Source: GCA-002708315 sp964460905
GTDB taxonomy: Bacteria; Bacteroidota; Bacteroidia; Bacteroidales; F082
Direction of reading: 5' to 3'
Assembly (NCBI GenBank): GCA_964460905.1
Contig: CAYWRM010000020.1
Location: forward strand, 8,032 to 72,031
Length of the DNA: 64,000 nt
Below the pieces are notes generated by a model. It was given only the letters and a program-made list of their open reading frames with translations, was not told the origin of the DNA and ran no database searches. Below, piece after piece: positions 1 to 8,512 of the stretch. The position numbers and the translations under genes were made by a program. Position 1 is the first letter of the stretch. The number at the start of each line of letters is the position of its first letter.

Positions 1-35
1 TAATCCATTTTTTTCAAATAAAATTCAAAAAACAC

Positions 36-65
36 TTGACAAATATATTTTATGCATTATCTTTG
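36..65 (+). promoter_or_regulatory. Bacteroidota-type promoter of the TetR gene
   Basis: TTG at 36-38 is followed after 19 bases by TATCTTTG at 58-65. This matches the -33 TTG / -7 TAnnTTTG pattern read by the Bacteroidota primary sigma factor. It lies about 30 bp before the TetR start codon and overlaps the operator-like dyad. Confidence 0.7.
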
Positions 66-81
66 ACCGACCGTTCAGTCA
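64..81. promoter_or_regulatory. Imperfect palindromic operator for the TetR regulator
   Basis: TGACCGACCGTTCAGTCA is an imperfect 18-bp palindrome (outer TGAC/GTCA arms, 14 of 18 positions symmetric). It resembles the TGACCGACC-type operators common in front of TetR/AcrR genes. It overlaps the last base of the -7 box and the expected transcription start, so bound repressor would block the gene's own transcription. Autorepression is inferred. Confidence 0.6.
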
Positions 82-93
82 TAAAATGTTATC

Positions 94-666
94 ATGCCAA
101 GGACAGAAGAACAATTTAAAGAAATCAGAGTAGCTAAAAGGAATCAAATAATGGATTCAGCTCTCAGTTTATTTGCGGAGAAAGGTTTTTCTGCTACTTC
201 AATAAATATGATAGCAAAAAAGACTGGCATCTCTAAAGGTCTGGTATACAACTATTTTGAAAGCAAAGAAGAATTAATTAAAACAATATTAATTAATGGA
301 TTCAATGAGTTTCTAATTGTTTTTGATACAAATAAAGATGGTATTCTTACAAAAGAAGAATTTATTGAGTTTATTAAACAAACATTTGACATACTAAAAA
401 CAGATACAACATTCTGGAGACTCTATTTTGTAGTCATGTCACAACCAGATGTATTCGCACTAATTGAGAATGAAGTAATGGAACTTATTGTACCACTTAT
501 TCTTATTCTTGAATCATACTACAAATCTAAAGGAGTTGAAAATCCTATGGCACATGCTCGTTTGATTGGTGCAATGCTAGATGGGATAAGCTTAAATTAT
601 ATTATGGATCCCAAAAGTTTTCCCCTTGAAGAAATAAAAGAAATAATAATAAACAAAATTGTATAA
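94..666 (+). CDS. TetR/AcrR-family transcriptional regulator with an EF-hand-like loop
   Basis: 190 residues. The N-terminal third is a TetR DNA-binding domain: a helix with the LFAEKGFSATS pattern around residues 26-36 and the recognition helix with GISKGLVYNYF at 45-55, followed by the usual SKEEL. The C-terminal ligand domain belongs to no family I recognise. Residues 78-89 (DTNKDGILTKEE) match a canonical EF-hand calcium loop: D78, N80, D82, G83, L85, T86, E89, followed by F90. The gene begins the cluster with the LolA-like protein, FtsX permeases and LolD ATPase, so it probably represses that envelope export system as well as itself through the dyad at 64-81. The ligand is unknown, and calcium sensing is only a possibility. 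Confidence 0.9.
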   Translation: MPRTEEQFKEIRVAKRNQIMDSALSLFAEKGFSATSINMIAKKTGISKGLVYNYFESKEELIKTILINGFNEFLIVFDTNKDGILTKEEFIEFIKQTFDILKTDTTFWRLYFVVMSQPDVFALIENEVMELIVPLILILESYYKSKGVENPMAHARLIGAMLDGISLNYIMDPKSFPLEEIKEIIINKIV

Positions 667-676
667 AATATTTATA

Positions 677-1438
677 ATGAATAATTTTAAAACAGCAATA
701 GTAACATCTTTAATAGCAATAATATCCTTTTCACAGGCGCATTCACAAAAAATTACTGCCAAAGAAATTATTAAAATTGCCGATGAAAAAAATCGAGGTA
801 TTTCATCTAAAGGTACTATGTCTATGACAATTGTCAGGCCCAAGTGGGAAAGAACAATAGTAATGAAAAACTGGTCGAAAGGTGATGACAACTTTATGTT
901 ATATATATCTGAACCAGCCAAAGAAAAAGGACAGGTATTTTTAAAAGTAGGTAAAGAAATGTGGAATTATGTACCTACAATTTCACGAATGATCAAAATT
1001 CCTCCATCAATGATGATGCAGTCGTGGATGGGTTCCGACTTTACAAATGATGACCTTGTTAAACAATCATCAATAGTTGTTGATTACGATCACAAACTTA
1101 TTGGCGAAGAAGTTGTTCGCGATCAAAATTGTTATAAAATTGAATTAATACCACATCCGGATGCTCCAGTTGTTTGGGGAAAAATTATTTCATGGATAAC
1201 AAAAGATGGTTACAATTTATGGAAAAATGAATATTTTGATGAAGATGGATATTTACAGAACATTGAAAACGGCTACAATATTAAAAAAATGGGTGACCGA
1301 ACAATTCCAACAAAATTTGAAATGATACCTGCTGATGAAGAGGGTAAAAAAACTATTATGGAGATCATTGAAGTTGAATACAATATAGATATCAATGACA
1401 GTTTCTTTAGCAAACAGAACATGAAAAAAGTAAGGTAA
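677..1438 (+). CDS. LolA-like outer membrane lipoprotein-sorting protein
   Basis: 253 residues from the ATG at 677; an upstream TTG at 659 overlaps the TetR gene and is less likely. A signal peptide ends near AHSQ. The body resembles the 'outer membrane lipoprotein-sorting protein' branch of the LolA/LppX fold, with conserved pieces such as GTMSMTIVRPKWERTIVMK and the W-N-Y-V-P / MGSDFTNDDL stretch. Proteins of this branch often sit beside MMPL, RND or FtsX-type transporters and are thought to carry a hydrophobic or lipidated cargo across the periplasm. It starts 10 bp after the TetR gene and precedes three permeases, so it is likely the soluble carrier of this system. The cargo is unknown. 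Confidence 0.8.
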   Translation: MNNFKTAIVTSLIAIISFSQAHSQKITAKEIIKIADEKNRGISSKGTMSMTIVRPKWERTIVMKNWSKGDDNFMLYISEPAKEKGQVFLKVGKEMWNYVPTISRMIKIPPSMMMQSWMGSDFTNDDLVKQSSIVVDYDHKLIGEEVVRDQNCYKIELIPHPDAPVVWGKIISWITKDGYNLWKNEYFDEDGYLQNIENGYNIKKMGDRTIPTKFEMIPADEEGKKTIMEIIEVEYNIDINDSFFSKQNMKKVR

Positions 1439-1514
1439 TTTAAGGTTGTCGGGTTATCAAGTTAATAACAACTATGATAGCAGTGACTGTAAAAACCGCC
1501 TAAATCATTCATAA

Positions 1515-2735
1515 ATGCTCAAATACATAAAAATAGCTTGGCTTAATTTGTGGCGCAACACTCGCCGAACATTAATAACATCATCATCTGTTTTTTTTGG
1601 GGTTTTCTTTGCTGTATTAATGACTTCTGTTCAAAAGGGGTCATTTGAGAATATGATTAATAATATGGCTCGGTTTTATTCGGGATACATACAGATTCAA
1701 CAGTCAGATTACAAAGAAAATCCTAGTGTTAACAACAGTTTTCAATTACCACAACAACTTGAAAATATAATTAATAGCAATACTGAAATTACGTCATCAG
1801 CTAACCGTGTTCAAACTTTCGCCCTTGCATCAAATGAAACAAAGAGTTTTCCGACAGTAATTTTTGGAGTAGACCCTGAGGATGAGAATTCAATATCACA
1901 ATTGAGTAAACATATTGATGGAGGTGAATACATTACTAGCGGTTCGAAAGATTTGATGATTGGAAAAGTACTGGCAGAAAACCTCAACTTAGATGTAGGC
2001 GATTCATTAATTCTTATGGGACAAGGTTATCATGGTCAAAGTGCTGTTGGCATTTATAGAGTAGCAGCTTTACTCGACTTCCCACTACCCGATCTAAGCA
2101 AACAAATTGTTTACATGGACATAGGTAATTGCCAGGATTTTGCTTCCATAAACGGTCTGATAACCTCTAATGTAATTATGGTTGAAAATACCGAAGATGT
2201 TGAAAAAGTAATGAGTAGCCTCCAACCCCACTCCAACGATGAAATTACTATCTATTCATGGCAAGATTTAATGCCTGAATTATTAAACCTGATGGAAGGC
2301 AAAGAAGCTAGTGGGGCATTGATAAAAAGTCTGCTTTTTATGATTATAGGATTTGGTGTTTGGGCTACTATAATAATGATGATGCACGAAAGAAAAAGGG
2401 AACTGGGAGTTATGATTGCCATAGGCTTCCAAAAAGGAAAACTACTGGTAATGATGATGCTAGAGTCGGCATTTATAGGAATAATCGGAGTAGTTGCAGG
2501 ACTTGCCATAAGTTACCCTATAATGTGGCATTTTTATAAAAATCCAGTTTATGTTACAGGCGAAATGGCCGAGACTTACAAGTCAATGGGCTTTGAACCA
2601 AAAATTGCTTTCAGCGCTAATCCGGAAATATTTTATAATCCGGCAATTACAATACTCATAATATTTCTATTAGTTTCACTATATCAAATATATTTTGTTG
2701 CAAAACTTAAGGTTGTAAATTCATTAAAAGGTTAA
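1515..2735 (+). CDS. ABC transporter permease, FtsX/MacB type (first of three)
   Basis: 406 residues with the LolCE/MacB topology: a cytoplasmic start with WLNLWRNTRRT, a first membrane helix around residues 20-38, a large periplasmic domain and three C-terminal helices (about 267-290, 312-335 and 375-395). The MMMHERKRELGVMIAIG segment is the conserved coupling region before helix 3 of FtsX permeases. It is close in sequence to the next gene, pointing to a local duplication. Expected to pair with the ATPase at 5416 and to couple ATP hydrolysis to periplasmic movement of lipoprotein or another hydrophobic cargo handled by the LolA-like neighbour. Confidence 0.85.
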   Translation: MLKYIKIAWLNLWRNTRRTLITSSSVFFGVFFAVLMTSVQKGSFENMINNMARFYSGYIQIQQSDYKENPSVNNSFQLPQQLENIINSNTEITSSANRVQTFALASNETKSFPTVIFGVDPEDENSISQLSKHIDGGEYITSGSKDLMIGKVLAENLNLDVGDSLILMGQGYHGQSAVGIYRVAALLDFPLPDLSKQIVYMDIGNCQDFASINGLITSNVIMVENTEDVEKVMSSLQPHSNDEITIYSWQDLMPELLNLMEGKEASGALIKSLLFMIIGFGVWATIIMMMHERKRELGVMIAIGFQKGKLLVMMMLESAFIGIIGVVAGLAISYPIMWHFYKNPVYVTGEMAETYKSMGFEPKIAFSANPEIFYNPAITILIIFLLVSLYQIYFVAKLKVVNSLKG

Positions 2736-2790
2736 AAATAGCTCTCATAATTCCGATAATTATCGGATACAATGCATAAATAAAATAAAC

Positions 2791-4008
2791 ATGAAGAATA
2801 TAATAATGGCATGGAGAAATCTTTGGAGAAAGCCCTGGAGGACGGTAATAACAAGCGGTTCAATATTTTTTGGGGTCCTCTTATCTACATTTATGACATC
2901 TATGCAATATGGCTCATATGATGCTATGATTAGCAATGTGGTGAAATTTTACTCAGGCTATATGCAAATTTTTACTGAAGAATATCACCTTAACAAAACC
3001 ATAAATAACACATTTATTCTCAACGATACAATAAAAGGAATTATTGAGAACGAAAAAGGTATAACACATTCCACTCCAAGATTAGAGTATTTTTCCCTTG
3101 CATCTTCTGAGGAATTTACAAAAGGGAGTATGGTTATTGGAGTAGATCCAGTTGGTGAGAATCAGGTTACAGGCTTGAAAAAATGGGTTAAAAATGGTTC
3201 ATATTTAGTTGATGGAGATTATGGCGTATTGGTAGCAACCGACCTGGCAAAGTATTTAAAAATTGGGGTTGGTGACACTATTGTTCTGTACGGACAAGGG
3301 TTTCACGGAGTTATGGCTGCAGGTCTTTATCCTGTTAAGGGAATTCTTGAGTTTCCTTCACCAGAGCTTAACAAACAGTTTATTTATATGACTTTAACAG
3401 CTAGTCAGGAATTATTTTCAGCTCCAAACAGACTTAGTTCTATGGTACTTATGATCGAAAATAACCACCATATGCCACCAATATTAAAACACTTAAAAAA
3501 AGAAGTTAAACCACCATTTATGGTTATGTCGTGGGAAGAACTTCAGCCCGAACTTGTTCAAATGATTGATGGTGACAAGGCCGGAGGACTATTTATGAAA
3601 TCACTACTTTATATAATAATTACTTTCGGAATACTTGGTACAATTTTAATGATGGTGAGCGAGCGAAAACGTGAATTAGGAGTAATGATTGCCATTGGTA
3701 TGCAAAGGGTTAAGCTCAGTACAATTCTATTTTTTGAAACATTGTTTATTGGAATAATTGGTGCATCTGCAGGAATTTTAGTAAGCATTCCAATAACATA
3801 CTGGTATTTTTTAAATCCAATACCCCTTGTTGGAGATGCTGCCAAAACTATGATTGATATGGGAATTGAACCGTTTATGTATTTTTCAATTCAACCAGAC
3901 ATTTATTACATTCAAGCTCTTATAGTTTTAATTATTACCATGCTTATATCCATTTATCCAATAATAAAATCTTTTACCCTAAAATTAACAACAGCATTAC
4001 ACGGATAA
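2791..4008 (+). CDS. ABC transporter permease, FtsX/MacB type (second of three)
   Basis: 405 residues, same topology and strongly similar to the preceding gene (shared AWRNLWRKPWRTVITSGSIFFGV-like start, MVSERKRELGVMIAIGM coupling segment, YGQGFHG in the periplasmic domain). One N-terminal helix, a periplasmic domain and three C-terminal helices are visible. It lies 55 bp after the first permease and probably forms a heterodimer with it. Which pair of the three genes makes the working channel cannot be read from sequence. Confidence 0.85.
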   Translation: MKNIIMAWRNLWRKPWRTVITSGSIFFGVLLSTFMTSMQYGSYDAMISNVVKFYSGYMQIFTEEYHLNKTINNTFILNDTIKGIIENEKGITHSTPRLEYFSLASSEEFTKGSMVIGVDPVGENQVTGLKKWVKNGSYLVDGDYGVLVATDLAKYLKIGVGDTIVLYGQGFHGVMAAGLYPVKGILEFPSPELNKQFIYMTLTASQELFSAPNRLSSMVLMIENNHHMPPILKHLKKEVKPPFMVMSWEELQPELVQMIDGDKAGGLFMKSLLYIIITFGILGTILMMVSERKRELGVMIAIGMQRVKLSTILFFETLFIGIIGASAGILVSIPITYWYFLNPIPLVGDAAKTMIDMGIEPFMYFSIQPDIYYIQALIVLIITMLISIYPIIKSFTLKLTTALHG

Positions 4009-4074
4009 TTTTTATGAAATAATTAAGATTTAAAAAAAATAATCATTAGTCAATAATAAACAAAAAATAAAGAA

Positions 4075-5295
4075 ATGCTACTATCAATTTCATGGCGGAA
4101 TATCTGGAGAAACAAAGTACGTAGTCTGGTAATAATATTCTCAATTGCACTTGGGATATTTGCCGGAGTTTTAAGTGCTGCGTTTTTTAAAGGCATGGCC
4201 GATCAAAGGATTAACAAGGTGATAAACACTGAATTGTCGTATATTCAGATACACAATCCAGGATTTGAACAAACTTCTGATTTTGCCAATTTCATCATTA
4301 ACGCAAACCAAATAGAGGACGAAGTAATAAAAATACCTAATGTAACAGGTGTAAGCCGAAGGATATCAATACAGTCAATGGCTGCATCCGCAGAAACTGC
4401 ATCAGGAGTTAAAATTTCGGGTGTTTTTCCGGAAAAAGAGAAAACAGTTACTAATATCAGCACTAAAATTATTGACGGTAAATATTTTGAAGGAATATCA
4501 AAAAACCCCGTTGTAATTGGAAAAAAACTTGCTGAGAAACTAAATGTAAAAGTAAGATCAAAAATTATACTCACTATTCAAGACTTGGATAACAACATCA
4601 CTTCTGGGGCATTCAGGATATCTGGAATCTATTCAACCGATAATAACATGTTTGATGAAGCAAATATTTTTGTGAGATTTCCTGATATCCAAAAACTAAC
4701 AAACTTCCCTGAGAATGGGGCCCATGAAATTGCAATAAACATTAATAACAACGAAAATCTTCCAATTATCTTCAAAGTAGTTGAAGAAGTTACAGGTAAC
4801 AAACTAGATGTTAAAACATGGAAAGAATTAAGTCCTGAAATGAACTACTTAACCGAAGCCATGGATATGTACATGTACATTTTCATTATTATAATACTTA
4901 TGGCATTGCTGTTTGGAATAATAAACACAATGCTCATGGTAGTTATGGAACGCACTAAAGAGATCGGAATGCTTATGGCTATTGGCATGAATAAAGGTAA
5001 AGTATTTTGGATGATTGTGCTTGAATCGGTATTATTGTCGCTCACTGGCGGAATAGTTGGAATTGTAATCGGGGCTGTTAGTTCAAAGTTTGGCGAAACA
5101 CACCCTATCGACCTTAGTATGTGGGCACAAGGCTATCAGCAACTAGGTTATGATGCCTTTGTTTACACCAGCCTTGATCCAACAATGCTCATTAATGTAA
5201 CAGTGCTAGTAATTATTACAGGAGTAATTGCAGCCATTTATCCAGCGTACAAAGCACTAAAAAATGACCCGGCTGATGCTTTGAGGATGGAGTAG
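4075..5295 (+). CDS. ABC transporter permease, FtsX/LolE type (third of three)
   Basis: 406 residues. It has the FtsX layout but is clearly more diverged than the two preceding genes: the start is SWRNIWRNKVRSLVIIFSIALG and the coupling segment MVVMERTKEIGMLMAIGM. The periplasmic domain (about 40-265) is MacB-like, followed by three membrane helices, and the protein ends with a YPAYKALKNDPADALR motif typical of LolC/LolE and MacB permeases. It lies immediately before the ATPase gene, separated from it by a REP-like hairpin. Confidence 0.85.
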   Translation: MLLSISWRNIWRNKVRSLVIIFSIALGIFAGVLSAAFFKGMADQRINKVINTELSYIQIHNPGFEQTSDFANFIINANQIEDEVIKIPNVTGVSRRISIQSMAASAETASGVKISGVFPEKEKTVTNISTKIIDGKYFEGISKNPVVIGKKLAEKLNVKVRSKIILTIQDLDNNITSGAFRISGIYSTDNNMFDEANIFVRFPDIQKLTNFPENGAHEIAININNNENLPIIFKVVEEVTGNKLDVKTWKELSPEMNYLTEAMDMYMYIFIIIILMALLFGIINTMLMVVMERTKEIGMLMAIGMNKGKVFWMIVLESVLLSLTGGIVGIVIGAVSSKFGETHPIDLSMWAQGYQQLGYDAFVYTSLDPTMLINVTVLVIITGVIAAIYPAYKALKNDPADALRME

Positions 5296-5314
5296 GTTAT
5301 AAGCTATAGGCTCG

Positions 5315-5382
5315 TTCGGATTGCACCTGCCTGCGGCAGGCAAGTGCAATCCGAATGTAAAGTGAAAAGGATTTGCAATCCT
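5315..5382. repeat. REP-like intergenic hairpins
   Basis: A long inverted repeat at 5315-5355 has TTCGGATTGCACCTGCCTGC on the left and the matching arm on the right (one mismatch), followed by a smaller AGGATT-TGC-AATCCT hairpin at 5368-5382. The same GGATT/AATCC theme recurs at 6114-6222. There is no T run, so it is not a classical terminator, though it may modulate read-through between the third permease and the ATPase. Confidence 0.6.
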
Positions 5383-5415
5383 AAAAAAAGATAATAACAC
5401 AACAACATAAAAACG

Positions 5416-6111
5416 ATGAACAACGTAATAGAAATAACAGGTCTCACGAAAATCTACAATAGTAGCGAAGTAAAAGTAAAAGCAGTAAACGGAATTGACA
5501 TTAATTTTAAAGAAGGTGAATTTACAGCAGTAGTTGGACCATCAGGGTCAGGAAAAACCACTTTCTTAAATATGCTGGGAGGTCTCGACAGGCCAACTGA
5601 AGGTATAGTTAAAATTGGTGGTGTTGATATTTGGAAACTAAGCTCACGCAAACTCATCGATTTTAGGATGAATAATGTAGGGTTTGTGTTCCAATCGTAC
5701 AACCTTATACCCGTACTTACAGCAGGCGAAAATGTAGAATTTATTATGCAGTTGCAAGGCAAAAAAAAGAAGGAAAGAGAAGAACGTACCAAAGAACTCC
5801 TTGATGCAGTTGGAATTGGCGACCGCATAAAAAGTCGCCCTTCTAAATTATCCGGAGGTCAGCAGCAAAGAGTGGCTGTAGCAAGAGCTTTAGCATCAAA
5901 ACCGGAGTTTATTCTGGCAGATGAACCAACAGCCAATTTAGATTCTCATGCAACCAGCAGTTTACTCGAGCTTATGTCGCAAATGAACAAAAAATTCAAC
6001 ACAACATTTATTTTCGCCACCCACGACCAACGCGTAATGGACAAAGCCACAAGGATTGTTACCATTGAGGACGGTAAGATATTGAGTGATGAATATTTTG
6101 ATAGAGGTTAA
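5416..6111 (+). CDS. ABC transporter ATP-binding protein, LolD/MacB type
   Basis: 231 residues. Walker A GPSGSGKT is at residues 41-48, the Q-loop lies in VGFVFQSYNLIPVLTAGENV, the ABC signature LSGGQQQRVAVARALA is near residue 146, Walker B is FILADEPTANLDS and the switch His is in FATHDQRV. The LolD/MacB subgroup is indicated by length, the SYNLIPVLT pattern and adjacency to three FtsX-type permeases. It is the likely energy source for those permeases. A second ATPase of the same type is at 60630-61361, with no permease beside it. Confidence 0.9.
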   Translation: MNNVIEITGLTKIYNSSEVKVKAVNGIDINFKEGEFTAVVGPSGSGKTTFLNMLGGLDRPTEGIVKIGGVDIWKLSSRKLIDFRMNNVGFVFQSYNLIPVLTAGENVEFIMQLQGKKKKEREERTKELLDAVGIGDRIKSRPSKLSGGQQQRVAVARALASKPEFILADEPTANLDSHATSSLLELMSQMNKKFNTTFIFATHDQRVMDKATRIVTIEDGKILSDEYFDRG

Positions 6112-6113
6112 TG

Positions 6114-6222
6114 TGGATTAAAAATCCATAGCCCCACACTTCTGAATTACAAATCCAGAAGTGCGCAAGCTCATTCGGATTTGCAATCCGAATGTAAAGG
6201 GCCAAGGATTTATAATCCAAAA
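6114..6222. repeat. Cluster of small GGATT/AATCC REP-like hairpins
   Basis: Four short dyads in about 110 bp: TGGATTA/AAAATCCA at 6114-6128, a CACTTCTG/CAGAAGTG stem near 6136-6163, a perfect CATTCGGATT-TGC-AATCCGAATG at 6172-6194 and GGATT-TAT-AATCC near 6206-6218. They are related to the repeat at 5315-5382. Probably mobile REP/MITE-like DNA rather than a terminator. Confidence 0.55.
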
Positions 6223-6230
6223 CGAAAAAA

Positions 6231-7493
6231 ATGAAAAGAACAATATTTATAGTTTCGCTTATAGCTTCAGCATTGATCCTCTCTATCAATGTAAAAGCGC
6301 AAAATAAGCTACGGATAACAGGATTTATGGAATACCTAAATAACACCTGGATTCCTAGTAGTACATACCAGTCTTATGGATTTACTGATTGGCAAAATCA
6401 ATCCACAATATACAACCGCATTAATTTATGGTGGACACCTGTAAACAACCTTGAATTTCATGCAGGCATGAGAAATAACTTCACTTTTGGACCATTAGTA
6501 GCACAGTACAACAATTTTTTTAAAGTAGCTAACATTGGAACCTATGCAGACCTTGTAACTTACGACGATGGCTACCTGGATCTAACATGGTTCATTTCAG
6601 GTGATAACTCAAATGTTCTTTACACTAACCTCGACAGGTTGAATATGAAATGGACAAGCAACAAATTTGAACTAACAATTGGTAGACAAAGAATAAATTG
6701 GGGGACAAATTTAGTCTGGAATCCGAATGATATTTTTAACGCTTTCAATTATTTTGATTTCAATTATATTGAAAGACCGGGAAGCGATGCTATACTTTTA
6801 GAATATTATACAGGAGATTTCTCATCAATACAATTGGCAGGTAAACTAAACTATCGCCAAGAACTAATTGATTCAATTTCATTTGAAAAAAAATTAAGTT
6901 TAACGGCAGCTGCTCTTTACAAATTTAACCGATGGAGTTACGACTTTCAGTTTTTTGGTGGTATGATGCAAACAGATATCACAGCAGGCTTGGGGTGGTC
7001 GGGCAATATAGCAGGAGCAGGATTCACAGGTGAGGCTAGTTGGTTTAAGGACATCGATAATTTTGATGATACTACAGGTATTGTAATTGCGTCCATAAGT
7101 GCGAACTATATCTTTAAAAATCAAATAATGGCAAGTTTGTCTTTCATATACAATAGTAACGGCTCAACAGGTGATGCGTACGCTAATGCAGGTGGTACGT
7201 TGGGTTCTTTATCAACACTGTTTTCCAGCAGCCTCAATGTTAAAAACCTTTCCCCCTCACGATTCGATATTTTTGGCCAACTTTCATACCCTGCAACACC
7301 ACTTGTTAATGTGAGCCTTTCTGCAATGCTAAACCCTTACGATAAATCGGCCTACATTGGCCCCTCAGCAAATTTTAGCTTAACTGACAACATAAGTCTC
7401 ATGCTTGTGGGTCAATTGTTTTTCGGTGAAACTTTAACTGAGTTTGGAGATTATGGTCAAATGTACTTCTTAGACTTAAAATGGAACTTTTAA
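6231..7493 (+). CDS. Outer-membrane beta-barrel protein of the export cluster
   Basis: 420 residues. A signal peptide ends at about residue 23 (NVKA|QN). The rest alternates amphipathic strands rich in aromatic residues and Gly/Asn turns, and the last residue is Phe in LKWNF, the classic C-terminal signature for insertion of an outer-membrane barrel. The TIGRQRINWGTNLVWNP segment recalls porin-like DUF1302-type barrels that accompany lipid or hydrophobe exporters, but I am not sure of the family. It follows the ATPase by 119 bp of REP-like DNA and is the likely outer-membrane end of the system. Confidence 0.75.
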   Translation: MKRTIFIVSLIASALILSINVKAQNKLRITGFMEYLNNTWIPSSTYQSYGFTDWQNQSTIYNRINLWWTPVNNLEFHAGMRNNFTFGPLVAQYNNFFKVANIGTYADLVTYDDGYLDLTWFISGDNSNVLYTNLDRLNMKWTSNKFELTIGRQRINWGTNLVWNPNDIFNAFNYFDFNYIERPGSDAILLEYYTGDFSSIQLAGKLNYRQELIDSISFEKKLSLTAAALYKFNRWSYDFQFFGGMMQTDITAGLGWSGNIAGAGFTGEASWFKDIDNFDDTTGIVIASISANYIFKNQIMASLSFIYNSNGSTGDAYANAGGTLGSLSTLFSSSLNVKNLSPSRFDIFGQLSYPATPLVNVSLSAMLNPYDKSAYIGPSANFSLTDNISLMLVGQLFFGETLTEFGDYGQMYFLDLKWNF

Positions 7494-7541
7494 CATATAA
7501 AAATCATTAGTATCTTCGCATCAACTATATTTACTTTTATT

Positions 7542-8045
7542 ATGGGTTTGGGATATCGCTATACAAAATATATACTACTAACAATACTTGCCATAGCAAT
7601 GATGGCACTGTCACTATCCATTCAAGAATTTGGAATATATTTTGGAGTTCTCCTATTAGTAGGAGCTGCATTATCAACAGTTTACTTATTTATCCATTTT
7701 GATGAAAATATAAATGAGAAAATAATTATTGAATTAGCAATAGATGGTTTTGCTGGATTGATAATATTCACATATCCCGCTCCCGATGCAAGGTTTTTCA
7801 TGTTAGACTTTTCATTTTGGATTGCAGTTATGGGGATGCTTCATCTTACAGCAGGCTTATTCGACAATAAAAACGGTAGGTATTTTTGGCTATACATACT
7901 AAGTGGAATTATGATGATTGTGTTTGGTTTTATAATTCTGAATTATAGTACAGAACACATTGGATCTGTAGTATACCTTATTGCTATTGTACTAGCCTAT
8001 TACGGGTTACTTAATCTTTATTTAACAAATAAAAACAAAGTCTGA
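7542..8045 (+). CDS. DUF308/HdeD-like integral membrane protein
   Basis: 167 residues, nearly all in about six hydrophobic helices with very short loops. The repeating pairs of helices with Gly-rich turns (GIYFGVLLLVGAA, FWIAVMGMLHLTAGLF, WLYILSGIMMIVFGFIIL) resemble the DUF308/HdeD family. A near-consensus -7 box (TATCTTCG, 7511-7518) precedes it. HdeD-type proteins are linked to acid or envelope stress in enterobacteria; the role here is unknown. Confidence 0.6.
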   Translation: MGLGYRYTKYILLTILAIAMMALSLSIQEFGIYFGVLLLVGAALSTVYLFIHFDENINEKIIIELAIDGFAGLIIFTYPAPDARFFMLDFSFWIAVMGMLHLTAGLFDNKNGRYFWLYILSGIMMIVFGFIILNYSTEHIGSVVYLIAIVLAYYGLLNLYLTNKNKV

Positions 8046-8086
8046 TATAATGATTGTTTACATTTGCAAAATAAAATAACAAAATG

Positions 8087-8116
8087 TTGCTTGTTTTAAA
8101 TAAAGTTTTATCTTTG
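8087..8116 (+). promoter_or_regulatory. Promoter of rpsO
   Basis: TTG at 8087-8089, 19-base spacer, TATCTTTG at 8109-8116. A perfect match to the Bacteroidota promoter pattern, about 32 bp before the rpsO start. Confidence 0.75.
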
Positions 8117-8148
8117 CAGCCCAAAATTTTGAGTAAAAGAAACAACGT

Positions 8149-8418
8149 ATGTATTTAAGTACAGAAGAGAAAAAAGAGATTTTTGAAAAATACGGTAAGA
8201 ACAGTACTGACACAGGTTCTGCAGAAGGTCAAATTGCCTTATTTACCTATAGAATCAAACACCTGACAGGTCATTTGAAAGAAAATAAAAAAGACCTATT
8301 TACACAAAGGTCATTAATTAGACTTGTTGGTAAAAGAAGAAAACTCCTTGACTATTTGAAAGAAAAAGATATTGAAAGATATCGTATAATTATCAAGCAA
8401 CTAAGTTTAAGGAAATAA
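8149..8418 (+). CDS. rpsO: 30S ribosomal protein S15
   Basis: 89 residues, the normal S15 length. The diagnostic segments are present: the STDTGSAEGQIALFTYRIKHLTGHLKENKKD helix pair, then RLVGKRRKLLDYLKEKDIERYR. S15 binds the central domain of 16S rRNA and helps form the bridge to the 50S subunit. It has its own promoter and a strong terminator behind it and is followed by pnp, the classic rpsO-pnp order. Confidence 0.97.
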   Translation: MYLSTEEKKEIFEKYGKNSTDTGSAEGQIALFTYRIKHLTGHLKENKKDLFTQRSLIRLVGKRRKLLDYLKEKDIERYRIIIKQLSLRK

Positions 8419-8441
8419 AGTTTAAATAACTTATGCGCAAT

Positions 8442-8471
8442 AAAAAGGCAATTTACCGATTGCCTTTTTTT
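8442..8471 (+). terminator. Rho-independent terminator after rpsO
   Basis: AAAAAGGCAAT (8442-8452) pairs with ATTGCCTTTTT (8459-8469) around a 6-base loop and runs into T7. It separates rpsO from pnp; part of pnp expression may come from read-through. Confidence 0.85.
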
Positions 8472-8512
8472 GTGTTTTATTAATCATGCACACTAACAAT
8501 ATCCAGTAAATT

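Noticed and set aside
5315..5382. Terminator between the third permease and the ATPase
   Set aside because: Strong hairpin but no T run; sequence matches the REP-like family instead.
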